Source: Pseudomonas sp. PD9R (lineage in GTDB: Bacteria > Pseudomonadota > Gammaproteobacteria > Pseudomonadales > Pseudomonadaceae). From it: a stretch of DNA of 64,000 nucleotides. The translations under genes were made by a program, and so were the position numbers. The notes under the pieces are model-generated. The model ran no database searches. It was not told the origin of the DNA and saw only the letters and a program-made list of their open reading frames with translations. Below are positions 41,278 to 49,629 of the stretch, one piece after another (positions within the stretch are counted from its first letter, which is position 1; the number at the start of each line of letters is the position of its first letter). Location of the stretch: positions 1 to 64,000 of the forward strand of contig NZ_JAHTMR010000020.1 in NCBI RefSeq assembly GCF_019200975.1, written 5' to 3'.

Positions 41278-43101
41278 CTACTCGCTGTGCAGATTTGCAT
41301 AAATCAACTCTGCGAGCTTTTTACTGATCCCGGGTGCTTTGGCGATCTCTTCGATGCTGGCACGAGACAGCTCCTGCAATCCACCAAAATGTTTCAACAA
41401 ATCGCGGCGCCGTGTTGGCCCGACACCGGCAACGCCCTCAAGCGTAGACGTGCGACGGGTTTTGCCGCGACGGGCACGGTGCCCGGTAATCGCGAAACGG
41501 TGGGCTTCGTCGCGGATCTGTTGAATCAAATGCAGCGCGGGGGAATCACCGCGCAACGTGAATTCGTGAGCGGCATCATTGAGGTACAGGGTTTCGAAAC
41601 CGGCCTTGCGTGTCGCTCCTTTGGCCACGCCGAGCAGGATCAGATCAGGTACCGCCAGTTCATTGAGCACGTCGCGGGCCATGGACAGCTGACCTTTGCC
41701 GCCGTCCACCAGCAGAATGTCCGGGAGCTTGCCCTCCCCGTCCTTCAGCTTGCTGAATCGTCGGGTCAACGCCTGGTGCATCGCGGCGTAGTCATCCCCG
41801 GCCGTCACGCCTTCGATGTTGTAGCGACGGTAGTCAGACTTGATCGGGCCTTCAGGGCCGAAAACCACGCAAGACGCCACAGTCGCTTCACCGCTGGAGT
41901 GGCTGATGTCATAACACTCAAGTCGCTGCGGTGATTCTTCCAGCTTCAACACTTCCGCCAGCGCATCGAAGCGAGCGGTTATGTGCTGACGATTCGCCAG
42001 ACGCGCACTTAAGGCCTGTTCGGCGTTGGTCACCGCCAATTGCTGCCAGCGCGCCCGTGTGCCACGCACCCGGTGGCTGATGGTCAGTTCACGACCGCGC
42101 AGCTCGTCGATGGCGGCAATCAACGTCGGGAAGTCTTCATGAACCACGTTGACGATCAGTTCGCTCGGCAGGTCGCGTTCGGGACTGCTGACGAAGTACT
42201 GGCCGAGAAAAGCAGCCATGACTTCGGAAACGTCCTCCTCAATACCGACTTGCGGAAAGAAGTTTTTGCTTCCCAGCACCCGACCACCGCGCACGCTGAT
42301 CAAGTGAACACAGGCGCCGCCTGGATTGACGAACGCCGCAATCACATCGACATCGCCGGTTCCGCCTTCCATGCTCTGCTGATCCTGAACCCGACGCAGC
42401 AGCGAGATCTGGTCACGTAACTCGGCGGCACGCTCGAACTCGAGATTGACCGCCGCCTCTTCCATACCGGCGGATAACTCGTCAGTCAGCGCATTACTGC
42501 GGCCTTCAAGGAACATTACCGAGTGCCGCACATCTTCGGCATACACGTCGGGTTCGACGAACCCGACGCAGGGCGCCTTGCATCGCTTGATCTGGTATTG
42601 CAGGCAAGGACGCGTCCGGTTCTTGTAGTAGCTGTCTTCACACTGGCGAACGAAGAACGTTTTTTGCAGCAGGCTCAGGCTTTCTCGAATCGCGCCAGCA
42701 CTGGGATACGGACCGAAATATTTGCCCTTGGCCTTTTTCGCGCCGCGATGGATGCTCAAGCGCGGGAACTGACCATCCGAAAGGAAAACATAGGGGTAGG
42801 ATTTATCGTCACGCAGCAGGATGTTGTAAGGCGGACGCCATTCCTTGATCAGCGTTTGTTCAAGCAGCAAAGCCTCGGTTTCGTTCGCCGTGATGGTCGT
42901 TTCGACCTGGGCGATACGCGCGACCAGCGCGGCAGTCTTGGGTGCCAGGCCAGTCTTGCGGAAGTAGCTCGACAGGCGATTCTTGAGGTTCTTCGCCTTG
43001 CCGACGTAGAGCAGACGCGCATCGCTGTCGAACATGCGATACACGCCGGGACGCCCACTGACGGTTGACAGAAAGGCGCTTGGATCAAAGATGTCGGTCA
43101 T
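41278..43101 (-). CDS. uvrC: Excinuclease ABC subunit C
   Basis: Dual-incision nuclease of nucleotide excision repair, 607 aa. The GIY-YIG domain is at the start (RPGVYRMFDSDARLLYVGKA), the UvrB-interacting UVR motif at about 203-237, and the RNase H-like endonuclease domain has CYDISHSSGEATVAS and DILLVDGGKGQLSMA. The C-terminal tandem HhH is GVGPTRRRDLLKHFGGLQEL. It starts two bases after the gacA stop; gacA-uvrC co-transcription is a known pseudomonad arrangement. Confidence 0.97.
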   Translation of the reverse strand: MTDIFDPSAFLSTVSGRPGVYRMFDSDARLLYVGKAKNLKNRLSSYFRKTGLAPKTAALVARIAQVETTITANETEALLLEQTLIKEWRPPYNILLRDDKSYPYVFLSDGQFPRLSIHRGAKKAKGKYFGPYPSAGAIRESLSLLQKTFFVRQCEDSYYKNRTRPCLQYQIKRCKAPCVGFVEPDVYAEDVRHSVMFLEGRSNALTDELSAGMEEAAVNLEFERAAELRDQISLLRRVQDQQSMEGGTGDVDVIAAFVNPGGACVHLISVRGGRVLGSKNFFPQVGIEEDVSEVMAAFLGQYFVSSPERDLPSELIVNVVHEDFPTLIAAIDELRGRELTISHRVRGTRARWQQLAVTNAEQALSARLANRQHITARFDALAEVLKLEESPQRLECYDISHSSGEATVASCVVFGPEGPIKSDYRRYNIEGVTAGDDYAAMHQALTRRFSKLKDGEGKLPDILLVDGGKGQLSMARDVLNELAVPDLILLGVAKGATRKAGFETLYLNDAAHEFTLRGDSPALHLIQQIRDEAHRFAITGHRARRGKTRRTSTLEGVAGVGPTRRRDLLKHFGGLQELSRASIEEIAKAPGISKKLAELIYANLHSE

Positions 43102-43103
43102 TT

Positions 43104-43745
43104 TCAGAGGCTGGCATCGACCATGCCGTGTCGAACCGCCAACAACGTCAACTCGACGTCACTGCTGATCGAAAGCTTTTCGAAGATGCGGTAACGGTAA
43201 GTGTTCACGGTTTTCGGCGAAAGGCACAACTTGTCGGAAATGATTTGGACTTTCTGGCAACCGACAATCATCAGTGCGATCTGGATTTCCCGCTCCGACA
43301 ACGCGTCGAAGGGTGAATCATTGGTCGGCTGGAAGGATTTGATCGCCAGTTGCTGGGCAATTTGCGGGCTGATGTAGCGTTGGCCGGCGAACACCAGGCG
43401 AATGGCCTGGACCATTTCCGGCAACCCGGCGCCCTTGGTCAGGTAACCCGCAGCCCCGGCCTGCAACAGGCGTGTCGGAAACGGATCTTCCTCGCACACA
43501 GTCACCGCGACGACTTTGATGTCCGGATGGCTGCGCAACAATTTTCGAGTGGCTTCCAGACCGCCGATCCCGGGCATTTTGACATCCATCAACACCACAT
43601 CGGGTTTCAGTTCACGCGCCTTGAGCAGGGATTCTTCCCCTGATTCAGCCTGGCCGACTACTTGCAGGCCATCGATGTCAGCCAGCATTCGTGTAATGCC
43701 TGTACGAACGAGATCATGGTCATCGACTACTAGCACCCTAATCAA
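43104..43745 (-). CDS. gacA: Response regulator GacA
   Basis: Global regulator of secondary metabolism and biofilm, acting through Rsm small RNAs; partner of the GacS kinase. 213 aa: receiver domain with Asp8/Asp9, phospho-acceptor Asp54 (VVLMDVKMPG) and Lys in YLTKGAG; LuxR-type HTH at the C-terminus (LSEREIQIALMIVGCQKVQI). Translation starts at a TTG (43745) with GAGGTG seven bases upstream; the open frame to 43793 lacks similarity. Both domains appear intact, so no sign of the gac mutations often selected in culture. Confidence 0.97.
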   Translation of the reverse strand: MIRVLVVDDHDLVRTGITRMLADIDGLQVVGQAESGEESLLKARELKPDVVLMDVKMPGIGGLEATRKLLRSHPDIKVVAVTVCEEDPFPTRLLQAGAAGYLTKGAGLPEMVQAIRLVFAGQRYISPQIAQQLAIKSFQPTNDSPFDALSEREIQIALMIVGCQKVQIISDKLCLSPKTVNTYRYRIFEKLSISSDVELTLLAVRHGMVDASL

Positions 43746-43871
43746 GCAGACACCTCGCGATATGGTCTTATTGGGTTGCCGACACCTTAGCAAAAAGCTT
43801 TCGGCAGACCTAGCGCCAAGCGCTATATAAAAAGTTTCAATTCATCTTGAAAGGCTTGTAGCAAGCGTGTT

Positions 43872-44315
43872 TCAGCGATGCAGCCCATCAACGTCCCGCT
43901 GCATTCTCAAGAAACACTCGTCGGCACCCACTACGCGTAGTCCCTTTCTTTCATACAGTGCGCGCGCCGGGTTATTTTCAAAAACCGTCAGACGCAATGC
44001 TCGACGTCGTTCCCGATACGCCAGGGCAAATACCTGATCGATCACCCAGGAACCGACACCCTGCCCGCGAAACGGCTCGGCAACCTGAAGTTCACGGATG
44101 TACAAGGCCTTGGCATCCCGGCTCAAACTGACATAGCCCAACAGGTCATCGCCGCACAAAATCAAGCGATTCTCCCGTCCCGCCCAAGCGACATCAAACG
44201 CTTCGTCCTGCCATAAAAGGTCATGCTGAATGTAATAGCGCAGCATGTTGCTGCAAGTCAGGTCCCGGGCGAAAACGAGATCACGCTCAGTTGCCGCACG
44301 CCATTCAAGTTCCAT
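43872..44315 (-). CDS. GNAT family N-acetyltransferase
   Basis: 147 aa Gcn5-related acetyltransferase. The acetyl-CoA-binding motif A is VAEPFRGQGVGSWVIDQVFA (R/Q-x-x-G-x-G), preceded by LYIRELQ, and motif B is NNPARALYERKGLRVV. Its ATG overlaps the stop of the upstream nitrilase (TGATG), so the two are coupled. The substrate is unknown. Confidence 0.88.
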   Translation of the reverse strand: MELEWRAATERDLVFARDLTCSNMLRYYIQHDLLWQDEAFDVAWAGRENRLILCGDDLLGYVSLSRDAKALYIRELQVAEPFRGQGVGSWVIDQVFALAYRERRRALRLTVFENNPARALYERKGLRVVGADECFLRMQRDVDGLHR

Positions 44316-45073
44316 CAAACCTCCGCGACAGTCACTATTTGCCCCGTCCAGCCATCGGTGCTACGGCGGGCTACAACCATCACATTGCCTGTCCCCGGTG
44401 CAGCGACTATCAGCGAACCGTCCGACGCCCAGATTGCACTTCGTCCTGCGGACTCCCAGCCACCCGTCGTACCGCCATGATTGGCCATCAGCACGACCAT
44501 GGAATGAGTGCTGGCATAACCTTGCAATAGCGTCGTGTCCGGGGCGTAGCCGTTTTCGGTAATCAGCACACCGGCGGCATACACGTCAGCGCCTTGCTGC
44601 GCAGCTGCTGCCGCATGGCTGGCGTGGCAAAAATCCGCGCACACCGCCAGCGCAATAGTATCCGCACCGATAGTCAGCGGCGCGCCACCGGCTCCCGGAG
44701 CAAACGCGACCTCTTCTCCTGGATGCAGATGCTGTTTGCTGTAGACCCCGAGCGAGCCATCGGCGCCCAGCACCAACGCCCCGATCAATACCTGCGAACC
44801 TTCCGACAGGCGAATGGGCATCCCGACCACAGTCGTTACGCCGATCTCCCGTGCGAAATTTCGTAGCGGTTGCAATACAGCGGCGTCCGGTGCGTTCGCC
44901 AGTTCCGCTGCCAACCCACGCTCATACCCGGTCAACGACAACTCCGGAAAAACGAGCAATTGCACGCCTTGCTCCGCTGCGACCTGCATGAAGCGCTGGT
45001 GCCAGACGATATTGCCGGCGAGGTCACCAGCAATGGAAATCGATTGAGCGGCAGCGATGATCAGTTGCGTCAT
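44315..45073 (-). CDS. Carbon-nitrogen hydrolase (nitrilase superfamily)
   Basis: 252 aa amidohydrolase. The catalytic triad is Glu in LVFPELSLTGYE, Lys in VYSKQHLHPGEE and Cys in ALAVCADFCHASH. The superfamily hydrolyses amides, nitriles or omega-amides; the length fits a small-amide or deaminated-glutathione type enzyme, but the substrate cannot be decided. It is translationally coupled to the GNAT gene. Confidence 0.88.
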   Translation of the reverse strand: MTQLIIAAAQSISIAGDLAGNIVWHQRFMQVAAEQGVQLLVFPELSLTGYERGLAAELANAPDAAVLQPLRNFAREIGVTTVVGMPIRLSEGSQVLIGALVLGADGSLGVYSKQHLHPGEEVAFAPGAGGAPLTIGADTIALAVCADFCHASHAAAAAQQGADVYAAGVLITENGYAPDTTLLQGYASTHSMVVLMANHGGTTGGWESAGRSAIWASDGSLIVAAPGTGNVMVVARRSTDGWTGQIVTVAEV

Positions 45074-45234
45074 GTGTCGTCCTTATGACGTGGTGTGTTT
45101 GCACGAGCGCGAAGTGTGTCACAACGTTCCAGGTTCTTGATCGATAGAAATCAACGCCGAACGTTGATAGCAATTTCTGATTGAATCCTCGTACCGGGCT
45201 CTAGTAAGCTCGGCGCATCCATCGGAGACAGACC

Positions 45235-45363
45235 ATGTTCAACGCCCTCTCACAGCTTTCTACCGTCAGCGCCCTGCGCTCGGTTGCGGCTGCCTGGGCG
45301 AACAACGTTTGCGCTCCGGTCAGCTTTTATTTTGGGTATTGGTTTAGCCACTGGCGCGCCTGA
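45235..45363 (+). CDS. Aromatic leader peptide 1 of DAHP synthase
   Basis: 42-codon frame with a GGAG ribosome site. After an unremarkable first half it reads SFYFGYWFSHWRA then stop: three Phe, two Tyr and two Trp within ten codons (31-40). It lies 48 bases before a strong rho-independent terminator and about 340 bases before a DAHP synthase gene. This is the classic layout of a ribosome-mediated attenuator responding to aromatic aminoacyl-tRNA. The mixed Phe/Tyr/Trp content suggests it senses general aromatic supply. Confidence 0.85.
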   Translation: MFNALSQLSTVSALRSVAAAWANNVCAPVSFYFGYWFSHWRA

Positions 45364-45372
45364 TACCCACAC

Positions 45373-45396
45373 GGCGCCCACATCAAACGGGTCGCC
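45373..45396 (+). promoter_or_regulatory. Candidate pause/anti-antiterminator hairpin
   Basis: GGCG-c-CC ... GG-t-CGCC stem between the leader stop and the terminator. Its left arm can also pair with the GGCGCGCC at the end of the leader codons (45353-45360), giving the alternative structures needed for attenuation. Folding was judged by eye only. Confidence 0.5.
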
Positions 45397-45410
45397 ACCA
45401 GAGAATTCTC

Positions 45411-45450
45411 AACCCCCGGTCGGCCTCCCGACCGGGGGTTTTGTTTTTTC
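45411..45450 (+). terminator. Attenuator terminator of DAHP synthase operon
   Basis: Perfect CCCCCGGTCGG-CCT-CCGACCGGGGG stem followed by TTTTGTTTTTT, 48 bases after leader peptide 1. It would stop transcription before leader 2 and the DAHP synthase unless prevented. Confidence 0.9.
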
Positions 45451-45500
45451 AGCCCCACCTGTTTTTTAGCGACATACCAGACAACTTGAGGATTCAGAAA

Positions 45501-45653
45501 ATGAACTACGCCACTTACTACCGTTACGACAGTTTTACCGCCTGGCGATTTACCACCCTCCGCTCGGGACAGCCTGCCGCCTCCGATCGGTCACCCAAAG
45601 GTGGCAAGCCTGCACACACAGCCCATCTGGCCAATTGTCGAACACCCCACTAG
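45501..45653 (+). CDS. Aromatic-rich leader peptide 2 of DAHP synthase
   Basis: 50-codon frame downstream of the terminator. It opens MNYATYYRYDSFTAWRF: four Tyr in the first nine codons, then Phe, Trp and Phe. GAGG lies about ten bases upstream. It ends 49 bases before the DAHP synthase ATG. The density of aromatic codons is far above chance and parallels leader 1. No second terminator is visible after it, so any control might be translational or act through an unseen structure. Confidence 0.65.
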   Translation: MNYATYYRYDSFTAWRFTTLRSGQPAASDRSPKGGKPAHTAHLANCRTPH

Positions 45654-45702
45654 GGCCGACCGCGCGGGAACGAACCCGCCGCCAGCCCAAGGAAGCCCGA
45701 AC

Positions 45703-46782
45703 ATGAACTCGTCCGTCTCTGCTCTGCCACTGTCCACCCTGAGCCCTGCCAATGAAGCGCTGACTCTGCGTCTGCCCAGCTCGTTGCAACTCAAACAGCA
45801 ATTGCCACTCACAAACGCCCTCGCCCAGCAAGTCGCGACACATCGCCAAGCGGTTCGCGCAATCCTTAACGGTGAAGACTCCCGTCTGCTGATCATCGTC
45901 GGCCCCTGCTCGATTCACGATCCCAAGTCGGCCCTCGAATACGCCGCCAATCTGGCCAAACTGGCCACCGAAGTCAGCGACGAAATGCTGCTGGTGATGC
46001 GCGCCTACGTCGAAAAACCGCGCACCACCGTCGGCTGGAAGGGTCTGGCCTACGATCCGCACCTGGATGGCAGTGACGACATGGCCGGCGGCCTGACACT
46101 GTCTCGCGAGCTGATGCGCGAAATGCTCATGCTAGGGCTGCCGGTTGCAACCGAGTTGCTGCAACCCATGGCTGCTGGCTACTTCGACGACCTGCTGAGC
46201 TGGGTCGCGATTGGTGCCCGCACCACTGAATCGCAGATCCATCGGGAAATGGCCAGCGGCCTGAGCATGCCGGTCGGCTTCAAAAATGGCACCGACGGCG
46301 GTGTCGCCGTTGCCAGCGATGCCATGCGCTCGGCCGCCCATCCCCATCGTCATTTCGGCGTCGATAGCCAGGGCCATCCCGCGATCATCCAGACCCCGGG
46401 CAATGCGGACACCCACCTGGTATTGCGTGGAGGTCATCGCGGCCCGAACTTCGACCGCGACAGCGTTGCTCAGGTGAACAGCGACCTGAGCAAACTGAAG
46501 ATCCCGGCCCGCATCATGGTCGATTGCAGCCATGCCAACAGCGGTAAAGACCCGCTGCGTCAACCGGCGGTGTTCAACGACGTGCTTGAGCAACGCCTGC
46601 AAGGTGATCGCTCGCTGATCGGCATGATGATCGAAAGTCATTTGTTCGAAGGCTGCCAGCCACTGAGCCCGTCGCTGAGATACGGCGTGTCGATTACCGA
46701 TGGTTGCCTGGGCTGGAACGGCACGGAACAACTACTGCGTCAGGCAAAAGAGCGCCTGCGCGTACAACGCACCACGGCATGA
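45703..46782 (+). CDS. aroF: 3-deoxy-7-phosphoheptulonate (DAHP) synthase, class I
   Basis: First enzyme of the shikimate pathway, condensing phosphoenolpyruvate and erythrose-4-phosphate; 359 aa, AroFGH type. Conserved blocks are VGPCSIHDPKSALEYA, EKPRTTVGWKGLAYDP, GFKNGTDGGVAVASDAM, LRGGHRGPNF and MVDCSHANSGKDP. ATG 45703 with AGGAAG upstream begins MNSSVSALPLSTL. Expression is probably governed by the attenuator and leader peptides upstream. Which feedback isozyme (Phe-, Tyr- or Trp-sensitive) it is cannot be told from sequence alone. Confidence 0.93.
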   Translation: MNSSVSALPLSTLSPANEALTLRLPSSLQLKQQLPLTNALAQQVATHRQAVRAILNGEDSRLLIIVGPCSIHDPKSALEYAANLAKLATEVSDEMLLVMRAYVEKPRTTVGWKGLAYDPHLDGSDDMAGGLTLSRELMREMLMLGLPVATELLQPMAAGYFDDLLSWVAIGARTTESQIHREMASGLSMPVGFKNGTDGGVAVASDAMRSAAHPHRHFGVDSQGHPAIIQTPGNADTHLVLRGGHRGPNFDRDSVAQVNSDLSKLKIPARIMVDCSHANSGKDPLRQPAVFNDVLEQRLQGDRSLIGMMIESHLFEGCQPLSPSLRYGVSITDGCLGWNGTEQLLRQAKERLRVQRTTA

Positions 46783-46833
46783 CCTCGCCCGCCCGCCCGT
46801 CTTCATCCGCAGACCGGTGGGCGGCCAGCGATT

Positions 46834-47886
46834 CTAGGACCTTACCTGCACCATCGTCACTTCGGACTGTTGGCTGACATCGTCAAGACGCTCGACCGAA
46901 AACGAGACACGCACCGTCAAATCCCGGTGCTCCCGCCAAAACCGGTAGGGAACGATAAAAACCAATGGCTGGCCAGCCGTTTCCTTTGATATCTCGCGAT
47001 CATCGCGATAATTGAAGTACTCGCCGTCGCATTTCAGGTAAACCAGTTCGCCCTCTTCAGTTCGGGCATTTTCGATAACGACGGTAACGCCATCCATTGC
47101 ATCTTGCAGGTCCAGGATGCCTTCGTCGGTCTCCAACACGGCGGGCTCTGCCAATGGCTCGCGCTCCAGCGACCCGATCAACAACTGCGCAGGCTCCGAG
47201 TAACGCAGGGCTTGCCCCTGTTGCCGGACGCAATAACTGACAGTGACGGTTGAGCCCCGATTAGGTGCGATACAGTCCGCATTGACCCAGAATGACAATT
47301 CACTGCCCACCGAAAATGACTCAACCTTCAGCGTGTCATTGAAACTGGCCTGGGGCGTCATTCCCGCCCACGACAGTAGAATCCAGTCTCCCGCGGCCAT
47401 CCGCGGGTAAGGCCTGATTGTTACGAGCGTTCCCTCCTTTACCATTTCCGGATCGAGCGTGCCGCCCACTGCATCGTCGGCAATCGCTGCCAGCATGTCC
47501 TGCCGGACATCGCCAACACTCAATTGGAGGTGAGCGGAACGCGCAGGCTCGGGTAAATTTGCACTGGTAAGCGTGTAATAGAGCTCTAGCGAGCCGCCTT
47601 CGAGTACCGCGATATGCGCGCCGGGAACGGTGAAAACGGTCTCGGCACCCACCCGCTCTTCGCTGACAAAACGCGTCACCTCGTGCTTGTAAGGCAAACC
47701 CTCGGCATCCAGTCCCGACCAGGTCAGCAGTAGCTTGTCTCCGCAAGCCATGCCGGGATAAGGCTCGACAGTGATGACGGCTTTTCTTTCAGAGGGATGC
47801 AGTACGCCATTTTCCACCTGCTCCAGTACCGGTAGCGATAGCCATTGTCGCGCCGTGTCGGGTGTCTCTATTTCATGAGTAGTCAT
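46834..47886 (-). CDS. Hypothetical protein with three Ig-like repeats
   Basis: 350 aa, no signal peptide or membrane segment, acidic. Three ~115-residue beta-rich units can be aligned: VITVEPYPGMACGDKLLLTW (about 39-58), VTIRPYPRMAAGDWILLSWA (about 154-173) and VVIENARTEEGELVYLKCDG (about 269-288). Each is followed by a strand ending FTVPGAHI, FWVNADCI or FIVPYRFW and a YYTLT/SYCVR/SFSVER strand. This resembles Ig-like repeats found beside Pseudomonas insecticidal or Rhs-type toxins, but no toxin is present. Function unknown. Confidence 0.6.
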   Translation of the reverse strand: MTTHEIETPDTARQWLSLPVLEQVENGVLHPSERKAVITVEPYPGMACGDKLLLTWSGLDAEGLPYKHEVTRFVSEERVGAETVFTVPGAHIAVLEGGSLELYYTLTSANLPEPARSAHLQLSVGDVRQDMLAAIADDAVGGTLDPEMVKEGTLVTIRPYPRMAAGDWILLSWAGMTPQASFNDTLKVESFSVGSELSFWVNADCIAPNRGSTVTVSYCVRQQGQALRYSEPAQLLIGSLEREPLAEPAVLETDEGILDLQDAMDGVTVVIENARTEEGELVYLKCDGEYFNYRDDREISKETAGQPLVFIVPYRFWREHRDLTVRVSFSVERLDDVSQQSEVTMVQVRS

Positions 47887-48224
47887 TCAAACGCTCCAGT
47901 CCTTGGAATAAACGCCGCCCGGATCACCGGCGACGAACCAGGCGTATTGAACCTTATGCTGATCATTCGCGATGCCGGGTGATCTCTCCGGACAGCAAGG
48001 AAAAAGGACCTACGCGAAGTAGGTCATTGCCCACAGCCGCTCAACTCATGCTGAAAAGATGTCCGAATAATCCGATCAGGACCTCACTCACCGCCGAGTT
48101 CTCGTACCTTTCCTATGCCGTTTTCATCCACTTACAGCGGCTTTTTCGTACACCGCGCCGCAGCTGGAGTGCTTTAGAGTGAGGCACGAGACACCTCCCT
48201 GAACGGCTGAAAGAAGGTATGAAC
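47887..48224. other. Intergenic region between the repeat protein and lipase
   Basis: About 340 bases with no convincing frame or RNA. It probably contains the divergent promoters. A short CCTACGCGAAGTAGG hairpin at about 48009 has no T run. Confidence 0.45.
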
Positions 48225-49106
48225 ATGCAACGGAATGCAAACACTCGTTATCCAATCCTGCTGGTCCACGGGCTTTACGGCTTCGAACGGATCGGCACCT
48301 TCGAACTCTTCCATGACGTAAAACAGGCCCTTAGAAGCAATGGCGCGAGAGTGTTCGTCCCACATCTGTCGGCCACCCACAGGAACGAAACACGGGGTGA
48401 GCAACTGTTGGCACAGGTCGAGCGAGTGCTGGAAGGCACAGGCGCAGATAAAGTCAACCTTATCGGCCACAGTCAGGGAGCACTCGCTGCACGTTATGCG
48501 GGCGCGGTTGAGCCACAGTCTGTTGCTTCGGTGACGTCGGTCAGTGGTCCGAACCACGGTTCTGAGCTGGCGGACTTCCTGCGCAAAGCACTCACCCCTG
48601 GATGCTTGCCTGAACAGATTGCAGAGACGGTCGCAACGCTATTCGCCGACTTTCTTTCGCTACTCAGCGGCAACCGCCAGCTCCCGCAAAACGCCATCGC
48701 AGCGCTGAATGCACTGACCACCGAAGGTGTGGGTGCATTCAACGACAAGTATCCTCAGGGGCTACCGAAAACCTGGGGTGGCAAGGGGCGCGAACTGGTC
48801 AACGGTGTTCGGTATTACTCCTGGAGCGGCATCTTGAAGGAAAACATTCTGGATGAAGGGCTCGGCGCACTTGATCCATTGCACGGTTTCTTGCGAGCGT
48901 TCTCCCGCTATTTCACCACCGAAGCTGAGCAGAACGATGGCATGGTTGGGCGTTTCAGCTCCCATCTGGGCACTGTCATCCGCTCTGACTATGCGCTGGA
49001 CCACGTGGCTACCCTGCGCCAGACAACAGGACTGACCACAAAAAATATCGACCCGATCGACCTGTATGTGCAGCATGCCGAACGTCTGAAAAAAGCCGGC
49101 CTTTAA
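48225..49106 (+). CDS. Triacylglycerol lipase (family I.1, signal-less)
   Basis: Alpha/beta-hydrolase lipase, 293 aa, resembling the P. fragi/Proteus subfamily. The oxyanion motif is YPILLVHGLYGFERIGTF, the nucleophile Ser83 is in LIGHSQGALAARY, the acid Asp is in EAEQNDGMVGRFS and the His in SDYALDHVATLRQ. There is no signal peptide, as in that subfamily. No foldase or type I secretion genes are adjacent, so export is unresolved. ATG 48225 is preferred over 48219 because GAAGG is then well spaced. Confidence 0.88.
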   Translation: MQRNANTRYPILLVHGLYGFERIGTFELFHDVKQALRSNGARVFVPHLSATHRNETRGEQLLAQVERVLEGTGADKVNLIGHSQGALAARYAGAVEPQSVASVTSVSGPNHGSELADFLRKALTPGCLPEQIAETVATLFADFLSLLSGNRQLPQNAIAALNALTTEGVGAFNDKYPQGLPKTWGGKGRELVNGVRYYSWSGILKENILDEGLGALDPLHGFLRAFSRYFTTEAEQNDGMVGRFSSHLGTVIRSDYALDHVATLRQTTGLTTKNIDPIDLYVQHAERLKKAGL

Positions 49107-49212
49107 TCTGCATCCTGCCGGCCAGCCCGCATGGAACGGAACTTTGAGGAGAAATAGCCCACCGAATCCGGTAGGCTCAGCAATTTACCGAACATTAAAA
49201 GGAGTATTTTCC

Positions 49213-49494
49213 ATGGCTAAAGCCACTGCCCGTCACATCCTGGTTGCCAGCGAAGCCAAGTGCAACGAACTCAAGGCCCAAATCGAAGCGGGTGCAGACT
49301 TCGCCGAAATCGCCAAAGCCAACTCCACTTGCCCTTCCAGCCGCCAGGGCGGCGATCTGGGTTCGTTCGGCCCGGGTCAAATGGTCAAGGAATTCGACAC
49401 CGTGGTCTTCAGCGCACCGATCAACATCGTGCAAGGCCCGGTCAAGACCCAGTTTGGTTACCACCTGCTGGAAGTGACCAGCCGTCAGGACTGA
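49213..49494 (+). CDS. ppiC: Peptidyl-prolyl cis-trans isomerase C (parvulin)
   Basis: Single-domain parvulin, 93 aa, cytoplasmic. It has ARHILVASEAKCNELKAQIE, CPSSRQGGDLGSFGPGQMVK and QFGYHLLEVTSR, which cover the whole catalytic fold. It assists folding by isomerising Xaa-Pro bonds. An AAAAGGAG site precedes ATG 49213. A terminator follows. Confidence 0.94.
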   Translation: MAKATARHILVASEAKCNELKAQIEAGADFAEIAKANSTCPSSRQGGDLGSFGPGQMVKEFDTVVFSAPINIVQGPVKTQFGYHLLEVTSRQD

Positions 49495-49517
49495 TCGACG
49501 CCTGAGTTTTTTCCCGC

Positions 49518-49549
49518 AACGGCCCGCCTCTTGGTGGGCCGTTGTGTTT
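49518..49549 (+). terminator. ppiC terminator
   Basis: AACGGCCC-GCCTCTTGGT-GGGCCGTT hairpin followed by GTGTTT. Confidence 0.8.
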
Positions 49550-49629
49550 CAGATACGTAATTGGCTGGCGAGGGACGCGCCGCTAGCGTACAAATTGTCG
49601 TTAACGACCACCCGGCTCTAAGGCTGACA

